Assembly (NCBI RefSeq): GCF_018143015.1
Contig: NC_054757.1
Coordinates: 7,360,501-7,424,500 of the forward strand
Direction: 5' to 3'
Length of the DNA stretch: 64,000 nt
Source: Lytechinus variegatus
Taxonomy: Eukaryota > Echinodermata > Echinoidea > Temnopleuroida > Toxopneustidae
Below the pieces are notes generated by a model. The model ran no database searches, was not told the origin of the DNA, and saw only the letters and a program-made list of their open reading frames with translations. Below, in pieces: positions 53,719 through 64,000 of this stretch (its first letter is position 1; the number at the start of each line of letters is the position of its first letter). The position numbers and the translations under genes were made by a program.

Positions 53719-56700
53719 ATTTCGTTCTCTCCTGGTAATTAATTGGCAAGCTTGGAGATGACTTTCGGGGCGCCGATACGAGAAAGGAAACAAAATCTCT
53801 CTTTAAATCGAAAATAATGTTAGTCACTAACTTGTCAATGTTCGCTTTCTTGTAACACAAGAAGAAAATGTTAAATCGGTATTCAAAATGATTAATAAAC
53901 CCTTTTAAAAGCAGGTTCTTGAATTGACAGTTTCGCTTTCGTCTAATGAACAATCGAAGTTTCAAACCATTTCGTACTACCAGATTCTGAAACCAGTACG
54001 ACGTAAAGTCACAAGAAAAAAAAACAATCGCCTTGAAGATTTCAACGTCACCGCATTATATTCCTCAAAACTGGTTAGAAAACCAAACGAGACATTTCAT
54101 TGACAAAAAAAACAGCAGCTATAAAAGCGTTCTTTCGAGATTTGTTGCTATTTTACTCCAGTCAAATCTATATAGATTTTTAATGTTCTTTTTCGATCTT
54201 CTTCCGGTCCTTCTTGGTGGTAGCAGTTGTGAAGTCAGAGCGGCAGGTGGTGGAGATGCAATGAGATATAACAGCTACCAGAAGACCAAAGACGATATGC
54301 TCCGGGGGTGCGCGGAGGATGGGGGTATTTAAACGAATGGGGGGTAGCCAATCTGTGCTGGTGGACGAAAAGACGCCCCTGGATAGAGCGCCATTCATAT
54401 GGAAATGAGAAACGAAAGAGCGAGGGAGGAGTCTGGAGCGTACAGGTGTGGTAGAAAAAGAAAGAGAAGAGGAAATAGAATATTTTGAAGGTTGCTTTGT
54501 TGATGTTTTTTAATGAGATGGAGGGATGGAATATGAAGTTTTGTCTAATTTATTTTTATATTCTTACGGCACCGACATTCGAATTCTGAGTATTGACTCC
54601 TTTAATGGTGGTTATTATAAAACAATCACGAAAAGACCACGTGAGGGTTCGAAATAGATGAGGAAAAAAAAGGAGAAAAAGAAATTGTCAGAATAAGGAA
54701 GGGTGGAAGGTAAGAAGAAATGAAAAAGTAAGAAAGAAGATAGAAAAAATAAGAGAGAGGGGGAAGAGAAGGGGGAGGAGCATACATTATGTTGTTATTG
54801 CGGCTATTCACGGCCCATCGCCTATCAAGTTTGAAGATTTCATTGTTTATCGTACAGTTAAAGGTAATTTGTTTGACGTGTGTTGATACATCAAAAGGAC
54901 CTTGGTTTTTACTCTTTTCATCACTCGATTTGTCGGGGGTTTTTTTCCTCAAAACTTCGATGTGCTTTCTTTTCAATTTATTTTCCCACTTTCCTGTCAG
55001 GCCCACAGACGGGTACACCTGCATGGTTAAAGTTGCACTCCGCTCATCCATCTTTTTTTTTTTTTTTTTACTTTGGCGCCTTTTCCCTAGTACAGATCTG
55101 GGTTCCGTAACAACGGTTTGCGATCAATCGCTAATTGCTAATGACCAATCAAAATCATTGTTGCTTGTGCACTTTGTTCAAGATACTTACCAGGAACCAA
55201 TCAGTGTAGTTCTGTCATATTTTTCAATTCATCGTGAACCTTTCTCTTATCTTGGGAGTGTTTCGTCAACATTTTTGTCCGACAAGTTATCAGATCTGAA
55301 AACTTTCCTTGATTTTGATCGGCTGAGGACAACAGTTCCTATGGTAACTGTCGGATGAAACAGGACTTGTCTGATAAAACATCTGACAAGACCTTTTATG
55401 AAACGCTCCCCGTGTCTTTTTTAACACATCTACCGTATATATTGTTCATGAAAACAGTTTTCGAAAACTGAATGATCTTAATGTCCTTAAGAAAACAATG
55501 TTTTTGTGAAAATCTGGAAAGAGCTTAATTTTTTCACGGATGAAAGCAATCTACTTGAACGAAGTTCAATAGATTGGGTATCAGACAGAAAATTATTCTC
55601 CCTCAAGCTAAATGTTGTTTTAATTGCAGGCCCTATTAGTCCGGTATACTTTACCATTAAATTAGGATAACATGCGATTCTGATAAACATTTTGTTATCT
55701 ATCATTTACGAATCTGCCAGAGGAACATAGTCGACTATATCATGGACTATATCGGCTCAATTCTCTTCTCTCACCAAACGATAATTCTGATGGAGAGTTA
55801 CACAGAAGCTCTCATACATTCGTCAAAGGGGACAGTGTAGCTTTAAAGTAAAAAAATTACTCAACTGGAAATGTCTCCGGCCCACCTGTAATGCCACTTT
55901 GCGGAGACTCAGCGGCGCCTGCACCTGCGTCTCCCGTACCTGGGCCGTCAATCACTGACACTTCACCGCTCGAAACAATACAGTATTGTTCGGACGAGTG
56001 GAACACGTGTAAAGCCCTACCAACATCAACAATACATGTTTTCAGCCGACAGGGCTGAAAATGGGTGATTGGAGACCCACTGGAACGTTTAATTATGATG
56101 AAAAATAGAGGGAGAAAATGGTTTTCCTGCCAGGCACGAAGTGCGAAGACCCGCGGTGTATTCACGTCTGCATGCGCGAGAAAATCTACGACTTCCATCA
56201 AATTTGATTTGGTGATGTTCGACTGCTAGCAATAATAAAGAGGAAAATAGTTGCATGCGAAGCCTTGAAAACCTAAATAATAAAGAAACACTTGTCAGGT
56301 GTTTTGTTTTTTTAAATGTACAGTATATGGGATGCCTTTGTAGTTCGGATTCGATTTTTTTGGGGGGGGGGTCTATTTCACTGTTTCTGAGATGATGACA
56401 CCTTTGCAAGTGGGATTACAATAAAATTAAATAATTTATGGTTAGAAGTCCCAACAAAATTTTAAAACGATTTTGTATTTGTACGTCCATTAGTGTTTTG
56501 CAAACCTTAGGACCAAAACGGGGGATGAAGGCGAAAAAATATGATTTTTTTTTCAGTGCGCGAAGCGCATTCGCACTGATATGGAGACTGACCCCGTGGG
56601 CACCCTTCAAACATGAAAAGATCGTTATTGAAACAAAAGTGTAGATGCGCTTAAAGTTTTGCAAAATATAGATACATCCAAGGAATTTATTTAAAGCCAT

Positions 56701-57890
56701 GAGAATAGCAACATAATTGAATTCATTCATATTCAATCATCAGTAGGATTTCGGATGGAGATACAATGTAATACGATACGATGTATTTCATATCTTTTCG
56801 TAAGGAAAGTCTGACACGAGACAGGGTAAAAAGTTGAAAAGTCATAAAAATCACAGCCCCCACCTTTTCATTGTCTACGACAGACAGGAGTAACGGTGAA
56901 AGTGTACCGCTGATTATTCAATTTTTTATTGGCGCTAAAATTACCTTGTACCATAACTTTGAAAAGAAAAGAGTTTTTCCGACGTGGATGAGTATCCCAG
57001 ACCTAAACAAACGCCATCATGCAACATGCACTTCACATTTCAAATTGAACGCTTTTTTATTGGGGGACGGGTGATTGGCACGCCATACACGTCACAATGG
57101 CTTTCAGTCTGTTGTTATTTCTCATCAATTGACACTTGGCTCCCAATAACCCTCTGACGATATTTCACACTTTGCCGAGTGTTTTGTACCATGAGATTAA
57201 TTTAACTAGGGCAGGTGTTTTTATTTCAAAGGAATGTCCACACCTGACGTTGCTAAACCACAGGGGTCACTCAATAGGTGTGCGCAAGGGTGTGTGTGTG
57301 TATGTGGGGGGGGGGGGCGAAGGCTGTTCTTGAAACAACAACATTAACGAAAGCTTTTCTGATAATACCTATATCTTCCGATTGAGACAAAAGACTCGTC
57401 ATATTATAGAGGCATTTTTGTCAAAATCACTCTTATACCGCTTTTACGGCTTCATGACACACGCTCCTGCAACGTTAGTTTGCTCCGATGGAAAGTTGCA
57501 CGTTAAGCCAAACCTAAAAAATGATCTTTAATCTAAATAAACCCTAATCATTATCTTTACATTATTCTTAACCAAGAATTTTATTACAATCATGCCTCTA
57601 CCGCCTGTAGGATCCGCCACTGGGACAAGATCCCTGAAGGTTTTTTTTTATTCAGTTACACGGCGGATGGTAATTTCAGTAAGACGATTTCCCCATCAAA
57701 TCAGTAAAGAATTTCTTTCTTGTTTAATCCCGATTGTTAATTGTTCATTTGACTGTTTGTACTGAAGTTGATTCGGAGAAAAGTACTTCGAGTCTACTGA
57801 AAATATTCACCATATCCTCATGGAAGAAGTGCTTTTTATCAATAATGTGCATAAGTGGTATTTACCCACTGTTACTGTAAATGGTTACTC
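53719..57890. other. Upstream of TGF-beta gene; no gene recognised
   Basis: Should hold the TGF-beta 5' UTR and promoter near its left end. 54430-54790 is purine-rich. The MITE at 55254-55410 is listed separately. The 114-codon minus frame at 55857-56201 and the 106-codon frames at 56089-56736 resemble nothing I know and partly overlap low-complexity DNA. Confidence 0.4.
55254..55410 (+). mobile_element. MITE family D, copy 2
   Basis: GGGAGTGTTTCGTCA ... TTTTATGAAACGCTCCC, with interior CCGACAAGTTATCAG and CTATGGTAACTGTCGGATG, same orientation as 25561-25719. Confidence 0.72.
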
Positions 57891-58309
57891 TTCGTAATTC
57901 CGAAGGTTCTTTATTACGAAGTTTCGTAATTCCGAAACACGTAAATTGCCTATACCTCGATGTTCGTTAATCCGAAAACGTAAAAGAGTTCGTTAATCCG
58001 AACATTTGTGTCGTCATTCCGAAGATTCGATAATCCGAAAACGAAGTAAGGTTCGTTGTTCCGAAGGTTCGTTAATCCGAAAACGAAATAAGGTTCGTTG
58101 GTCAGAAGACGAAATAAGGTTCGTTAATCATTTCATTTTCGGACTAAAGAACCTTCGGAATTACGAACCTCATTTCGTTTTCGGATTAACGAACCTTCGG
58201 AAATACGAACCTCATTTCGTTTTCGGACTAACGAACCTTCGGAATTACGAATCTCATTTCGTTTTCGGACTAACAAACCTTCGGAAATACGAAGCTTCGG
58301 AATTACGAA
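57891..58309. repeat. 42-bp repeat array, inverted halves
   Basis: The right half (about 58130-58309) repeats a 42-bp unit containing TTCGTTTTCGGATTAACGAA and CCTTCGGAAATACGAACC; the left half carries the same unit inverted (TTCGTTAATCCGAAAACGAA). Both ends are TTCGTAATTCC and its inverse GGAATTACGAA. The array can fold into one large hairpin. Because 42 is divisible by three, a plus-strand frame stays open with a 14-residue repeat (FGLTNLRNYEPHFV); I consider that frame an artefact. Confidence 0.85.
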
Positions 58310-58528
58310 TGTATGCGACTGTGAGTGTGATGATTGGGGTGGCTGTCGGATATCTCACATAGTCACTGCCATATCGCATGTATTCATAGAAATAAGAAAG
58401 AAATACCGTTTACGAGGGAATAAGACACAATATACAAACATTGTTACCTCAACATAAACGTCATCGTGAATTCGTCTGATCAAAGAGGAATGCACAAACC
58501 CAGTGCTCGAACATAGATATGAACTTAA

Positions 58529-59075
58529 AGGTCAAGTCCACCCCAGAAAAAAAGTTTATTTGAATAAATAGAGAAAAATCAAACTAGCTTAGTGCTGAAA
58601 ATTTCATCAAATATCGGATGTAATATAAGAAAGTTATGACATTTTAAGGTTTCGCTTATTTTTCACAAAACAGTGATATGCACAACTCAGTGACATGCAA
58701 ATGAGAGAGTCGATGATGTCCATCACTCACTATTTCTTTTGTTTGTTATTGTTTGAATTATACAAATAATTCATTTTTACAGATTTGACAATGGAAAGCA
58801 ATTTGACTGAACAATATAGTAGTAAACAATGCTATTTCCACATGACCAGGGAGGAATTAATCGCTGTTTCACTTGCCAATGAGGGGAAAATCAGAATATT
58901 TCATATATCATGCAATAACTATCAAAAGAAATAGTGAGTGGATGGCGTCATCGGTCTTCTCATTTGCATACCGACCAGGATGTGAATACAACTGTTTTAT
59001 GAAATTAAGCCGAACTTAAAAATGTCATAACTTTTTTTATTTATATCCGAGTTTGATGACATTTTCAGTTCCGTG
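58529..59075. mobile_element. Palindromic MITE with TTAA flank, truncated copy
   Basis: Starts AGGTCAAGTCCACCCC after TTAA (58525-58528) and parallels 11065-11632 through AAAATGTCATAAC and GATTTGACAATGG... to about 59075, where the right terminal repeat is missing. More diverged than the first copy. Confidence 0.7.
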
Positions 59076-59977
59076 AATGAAGCAAAAAAGTACATTATCT
59101 GGGACTGATCTTGAATTTAACAAGAAAAAATCACATAGACATCTAAGAAATGTTAATAAAAATTGTGATTTTAGAGAACATAAACATTTCACCCTAAAAT
59201 CAGATTTTGTGAAAATGTTAAGATCTCTAGCCCCTCCCCCTCAAAAAAATGTCATCGAATGTTATTCTTCTCAAGACTTTCTACTTTCCCTAAAATATGT
59301 AACTTTTCTATGTTTGCAAAACTAGTAGTCTCAATTTAATTCACATGAGTTGAAAAACGTTATTTTTACATCAATTACCACGCCTGCATACTCATGTTTT
59401 ATAACTACATGTATGCACTTGGTACTAATATACCTGTCAAATGTGTCATAAAGAAAAAAAAGTGAATATAATTTAGATTAATTTAATTGTAATTCCTCGT
59501 CATTTTATCTGTAATTCGTCACTCGACATGAGTAATATCGATTAGCGTTAAATCTCAATCAACCAAGGTCATTGTAAATAATGGTAAAAGGCAGGCTGGT
59601 AGTTTTACATAATAAACAACAGAGGCGGCCCCCTATATTTTCAATAATAAAGAAGAAATTTGGAAAAAGTGGAATTGGTAAGGAAAAGATAGAAAACAAT
59701 TAAATTAATGCATAGTACAGGTCGCATTTAACATTCTCCTGTTTTTCAATTGAGAAATGAAATGACGTCACATTTCTCTTGTCTTGATTACCCTATATTA
59801 GGGCGCCGTCCTAGTATTACACGCAATGCCGATTAAGAAATTTGAAAACGATTTCATAATGTAGCAAGACCCTAATTATGTCAACAAGAAGTTGGTGGTG
59901 TAGGCCTAAAGTCCATATGATTTCTTTAAAAAAACAAATCTTAAAAAATCCTTAAAATTTTAAAATCCATATTTTAT
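59076..59977. other. No gene seen
   Basis: AT-rich sequence with an unsupported 82-codon frame at 59077-59325. Nothing else recognised. Confidence 0.4.
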
Positions 59978-60224
59978 TGTTCGAAATAGAAGCCAGAAAT
60001 GATATACTCCGAAAATTTGTTTTGCCCAATTCATAATGGGCTCGGCAGCCGCTGTGCAGCGCCAGATCGACGAGGCTCTATCCCTTTAATCGTTGAACGC
60101 CAAATAGGGTAGCAGCAACTCCCATCTTTTAACGTAGTTTGGTCTGATCGACGCGGCCGGGATTTGAACCCCCGACCTCCCGGTTGTGAGACGGACGCTC
60201 TACCAACTGAGTTAACACACCAAA
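59978..60224 (-). mobile_element. tRNA-derived SINE, family A, copy 2
   Basis: Minus strand: GTTAACTCAGTTGGTAGAGC, GGTCGGGGGTTCAAATCCC head; body with ACGTTAAAAGATGGGAG, TTAAAGGGATAGAGCC and GGCGCTGCACAGCGGCTGCC. Closely matches 18896-19132; its A and B boxes are better preserved. Confidence 0.82.
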
Positions 60225-60390
60225 ACAACATGTAGTATATGGAAATGTAGGGAGCAGAATATGGTATTCAATTCAAAATTTATGTGTAGGGTAATTTTAC
60301 CAAATAATGTATTTTTTATTCAATAATTCGTTTTGTAGTATTTGTTACTCAACTCTTTTTCTTGAAAAAAATCTCATTATCAAACCAAAA

Positions 60391-60969
60391 CAAATCTTGC
60401 AGCAGAGTCTCGAGAACACCCGTAATCTTCATCATCATCATCATCAATGTCATCATCATATCACCGTCACTCTCAGCTTTATCATCTTCATCTTCATACT
60501 ATAATATTGCATGAATTCATGTTTCGTATTTGAAAATATATGCCCATTCTGCTTTATAAATGTATTAATTCAATTAGCATAAGTTTGGGATTGTCATTTT
60601 TTTCAAGCAATCTGCTTATCATGACAATCCTTCTCCTGCAAATTGTGAATATCATATAGTTAATCATTTTTGTCTGGAATTATCTTTATTTATGATTCAT
60701 GCCAAATATGCTAACATATTATGTTTTATTATGTTATGAAAAATGTATTTTACAAAAAAATCAAATCTTAGAATTGTGTAAAATTACAGAAAATTGATAT
60801 GGTGTATGAAACTTTACAAATTTCATGGAATTATACATTTTTTTCATTTTTTTAAACAGACATGTTCTGTTACATAGCAAAATATTTCCTGTTTACAATT
60901 TACGAATGATTCTTTTTTAATGTAAAATATTCCGTTTTTATTTTTTGGGGATTTTTTTAAAGCAGTGTT
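60391..60969. mobile_element. MITE related to 29585-29890, split by insertion
   Basis: 60391-60428 (GCAGCAGAGTCTCGAGAACA) and 60765-60969 (AATTACAGAAAATTGATATG, CTTTACAAATTTC, then GCAGTGTTA) match consecutive parts of the intact element at 29585-29890. The intervening part is a CAT microsatellite (60428-60500) plus repeat Z (60591-60755), so younger DNA lies inside this older copy. Confidence 0.6.
60591..60755 (+). repeat. Dispersed repeat Z, copy 2
   Basis: Same order of phrases as 43843-44028: TTTTCAAGCAATCTGCTTAT, GACAATCCTTCTCCTGC, GATTCATGCCAAA, TTATGTTATGAAAAATGTAT. Confidence 0.6.
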
Positions 60970-62500
60970 AACGTCTTACGGCTGTGTATTTTTGCTTAAG
61001 TATGAAAATATTCAAGATTCTCATTTGACATTTCACAATTTCAAGCTTAGCCTCCTTAAGACCCCTGCCGCACTGACTTATTTACTGCTTTATAAGACAC
61101 TGCGAATACGTACTTCCAGGTTCCAGGTGTCGCAATTCAAATTAGTGCTTTAAACCATGGACCTCTAGTAGGTCCATGTTTAAACATACCACTCTTTTCA
61201 ATGGAATGTGATACGTCGACTTACGAAGGGATTAAAATACTTTTTTTGTTTCTCAGTTTGCTCCTAACGCTAAGGTGTGGAGGGAGAGCTTTCATAAATA
61301 CCTCGAAAATCTCTTAATCTATCTTTTGAATTTCCAGAAGGACAACTTGAAACTTGAAGTTTGCATCGGGGAAAAGGGCTCTTTGAAGAATGGAGTGTTT
61401 TATGCAGGTGTGGTGTTATGCTCCATTTACACTGGCGAAACCTAAACACCATACCGAACTGTGGTATGTCGTTAGAAAAACGTAATGGCTTCGGTCGATC
61501 TGAAGCTGGTTTTGTCGAGGTGACAGGGCATTGGTATCATGGCAGGTATTTTTCAGGCTTTCGTCGGCTTTTCCAAAAACACTTCACAATTTATTGCAAG
61601 TTTTTCTTCCGTTATAGGACCCGAAAACTCGCATCTGCTTTTCAATTCAAAATTTGACGAAATCTCTTTCTACGACGGTTGTGATCATTCCTGCGTGCTT
61701 GTTGATGTTGCTATTGTTGGTTGGTTTTTGATATTCTATTTCAACAAGTCGGATATAAGAATAAGATGCAAAATATGATTGCTTGTTATTCTCCTAAAAA
61801 GTTTACTTTGAAACAGATTTCTTAATCCAATGTGATAGGGATCCAATTCCATTAACCTAATTCAAAATCTGACTGCATCACTACATCGGACTATGCAGAA
61901 CAGCAAACATTTCTTCTTATTTCATAATAATGTAAATAGCCTTAAACATTTTTTTGAATATATTCGGTAAAGAATGAAAATTGATGTTAAAAGTCAAGTC
62001 TGATAAAAATTACCTCTTGTTTTGAAAAATGCAATTAATCATATCAGGATTTCCGTAATACAATCTTTACACGGACAACTTAAAAAATACCATTCTCGAT
62101 CGGTTAAAATTTTATTTTTGCGAGGGGTGGGATATTCTAAATGAACAAGTGATTCAATTTCTAAAGGCCAAGGTCGTAATATAATGAAAAGACCTCGGTG
62201 AAATTAACCCATGTTGTTAATCATCAAACAAAACAGCAACAAAATTATCATACCCTTGTTTGCTTGTTGTGAATCATTTTCATTCTTAATTTGTTCAGGA
62301 TACTACAGTCGAACAGTCATTCGCATGTCACGTTTTAATCATTTAGTTCTTATTGTGTTCGAAGTTTACCTATTTTATTAGTGATTTATAAATTTATATT
62401 ATCAATTATTGTTATTTTCAATACTTCACACAAATTGGCTTATTTTCATCGCTGACTTTGAAATTCTTTGTCATTTCACCGCAGTCATGATGATTGCAAT
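60970..62500. other. No gene seen
   Basis: Frames of 98 and 79 codons (61361-61657, 61539-61778) overlap each other in different phases and show no recognisable domain. Otherwise AT-rich sequence. Confidence 0.4.
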
Positions 62501-62504
62501 CGTT

Positions 62505-62880
62505 TTCTTCATCATTATCATCATCATCATCATCACCATCATCATCATCGTCATCATCGCCATCATCATCATCATCACCATCATCATCGTCGTCATCACC
62601 ATCATCATCTCCACCACCATCATCATCATCATCATTATCATCATCATCATCACCATCATCATCGTCGTCATCATCGTCAACATCTCCACCACCATCATCA
62701 TCATCAACCTCATCATCATCACCATCATCATCACCATCATCATAATCATCATCTTCACCATAATCATCATCATCATTATCATCTCTACCATTTACATTAT
62801 TAGTGTTAACATCATCGTAATTATAGTTACCATTATTATCATCATCATCTTCATCATCATCATTTTCCATCATTATTGAT
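62505..62880. repeat. (ATC)n microsatellite
   Basis: About 375 bp of ATC/ACC/GTC triplets on the plus strand. Frames in all phases (Ile, His or Ser runs; Asp runs on the other strand) are artefacts. Confidence 0.96.
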
Positions 62881-63617
62881 ATCATATTTATTAATGTTAG
62901 TATCATTCAATTAGTAAAATTACTATCATCAACATTATAATAATTATAACCATTGCTATCTTACAATACTATCATTCATATTGTTACTACAACTAGTAGT
63001 ATAGCATCATTATTGTTAAAATAATTATTTCTATTACCACTGAAAGAACGACGAAATTATCCCAGACTAATACAACCAATCAAGTAAATTATAATACATT
63101 TTATTTGTACTACTGCACTGCTACTTCACAACGGCAGATAATAATTTAAATACACATGATATCGTTTTTTATATACATAAAGCATTAATAATCGCAACTG
63201 TACGCGATATAACACATGATATACCAGAGTCGAAAGGTATAGTAAACTTCAACTACACAATATGCATGAAATAATATTAATCATCATAATCAACATGTTT
63301 TCTTTTTTCCCGCAATCATCATGACCATATTCTCAGTCACTGGTCATTCGAATGAAAGTAAAATATATATTTTGTAAACAACCCATGCATGGAGATACAC
63401 TTCACATATACTTAATTATTTTATTCACACATGCTAATACCACACTCTTTGAAGTACAGTATAGTACATAATTCTAATGACGGCATGGTACATTATTTGT
63501 GCAGGAGTATTACATATTACACAGGCGCAACCTGATCCTCCAAAATGAAGAAAAGACACACAAGTATTCGACTAAAAAAAGAGAAAAGAATACATTGGAT
63601 TCAGTACTTACTAAATA
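62881..63617. other. No gene seen
   Basis: AT-rich sequence between the microsatellite and the terminal MITE. No feature recognised. Confidence 0.4.
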
Positions 63618-63848
63618 CACTGCAAAAATACCGGTGTTAATTTAACACCAGCGCGGTATCAATGTAGGAAAACACCAGAGAGGTGTTGTTCAGCACCACT
63701 TCGGCTTTAGGCTAACACCAGGTAGGCATTTAAAAAACACTAATCGGTGTTAAACCAATATCAGTTTAATTCTTAACCGTGTTGTTTCAACACTTTTCCA
63801 ATATAAATACCGGGCTGGTGTTAAATCAACACCGGTGTTGTTGCAGTG
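63618..63848. mobile_element. Palindromic MITE flanked by TA, CACTGCAA ends
   Basis: 231 bp between CACTGCAAAAATACCGGTG and CACCGGTGTTGTTGCAGTG, with TA on both sides (63616-63617, 63849-63850). The interior repeats TTAACACCAGC/GCTGGTGTTAA and related phrases. Confidence 0.82.
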
Positions 63849-64000
63849 TAAGGTGTAAACATAATTTGTAAAATACAGAACACTGTGGCTTCAAAGAGAA
63901 TCTCAGCTATAAGTTGTAAGCTACACTCTCACACAATGTTGTTTTACCGTATACACATTCTCTTTTTCGATCATAATATGGTCATCATTTTGTGCGATAA

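Noticed and set aside
55857-56201. A 114-codon minus-strand frame
   Set aside because: No recognised domain, no clear splice sites in phase, and overlapping frames of similar length; I could not support it as a gene.
57891-58309. Possible CRISPR-like array
   Set aside because: Repeats are contiguous without unique spacers and invert midway; the context is animal DNA.
58006-58362. A 118-codon frame with a 14-residue repeat
   Set aside because: Results from a 42-bp repeat unit; no start context, splice partners or known fold. Kept only as a repeat.
61361-61778. Overlapping frames of 98 and 79 codons
   Set aside because: Two phases compete over the same DNA and neither resembles a known protein.
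62409-62906. Frames up to 162 codons on both strands
   Set aside because: They are (ATC)n triplet repeats read in different phases, giving Ile, His, Ser, Asp or Met runs with no domain.

Overview
The window looks like nuclear DNA of a marine invertebrate deuterostome, most likely an echinoderm such as a sea urchin. This is inference from AT-rich, intron-rich DNA, animal-type genes with GT-AG introns, and a dense load of small palindromic DNA transposons (MITEs), tRNA-derived SINEs, LINE 3' ends and trinucleotide microsatellites. There are no operons, prokaryotic genes or CRISPR arrays, and I saw no retrovirus-like or other capsid-bearing element.

Four protein-coding genes can be supported. 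(1) 13331-13565, minus strand: first coding exon of Bicaudal-C (RNA-binding KH/SAM protein). The rest of the gene would lie to the left, so positions 1-13330 are probably its first intron. (2) 17877-32586, minus: a complete canonical TRP (TRPC-like) cation channel. I assembled it as 16 phase-consistent exons encoding 859 residues, from N-terminal ankyrin-type helices to a C-terminal coiled coil. (3) 37351-40224, plus: a complete three-exon CHCHD1 (mitoribosomal protein mS37) with a twin CX9C motif, 116 residues. (4) 45650-53718, minus: a complete five-exon TGF-beta/BMP-type ligand of 440 residues with signal peptide, prodomain, furin site and seven-cysteine knot. To its right (53.8-64 kb) no gene was recognised.

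The remaining sequence is largely repeats: a 1.2-kb hAT-like foldback (246-1441), a near-identical inverted MITE pair (3275-3734, 6672-7134), four palindromes flanked by TTAA-type sites, several palindromes flanked by TA with CACTGY ends, at least four tRNA-derived SINE families, several LINE 3' ends (one abutting the TRPC stop codon), and a 42-bp inverted repeat array (57891-58309). The most unusual item is a perfectly folding 72-nt tRNA-like gene with a UCA anticodon and an immediate T6 terminator (51802-51873), inside a 374-bp segment flanked by 35-bp direct repeats.

The genes do not form an evident pathway. BicC, TRPC and the TGF-beta ligand share a strand but are separate transcription units; CHCHD1 is divergent from TRPC.
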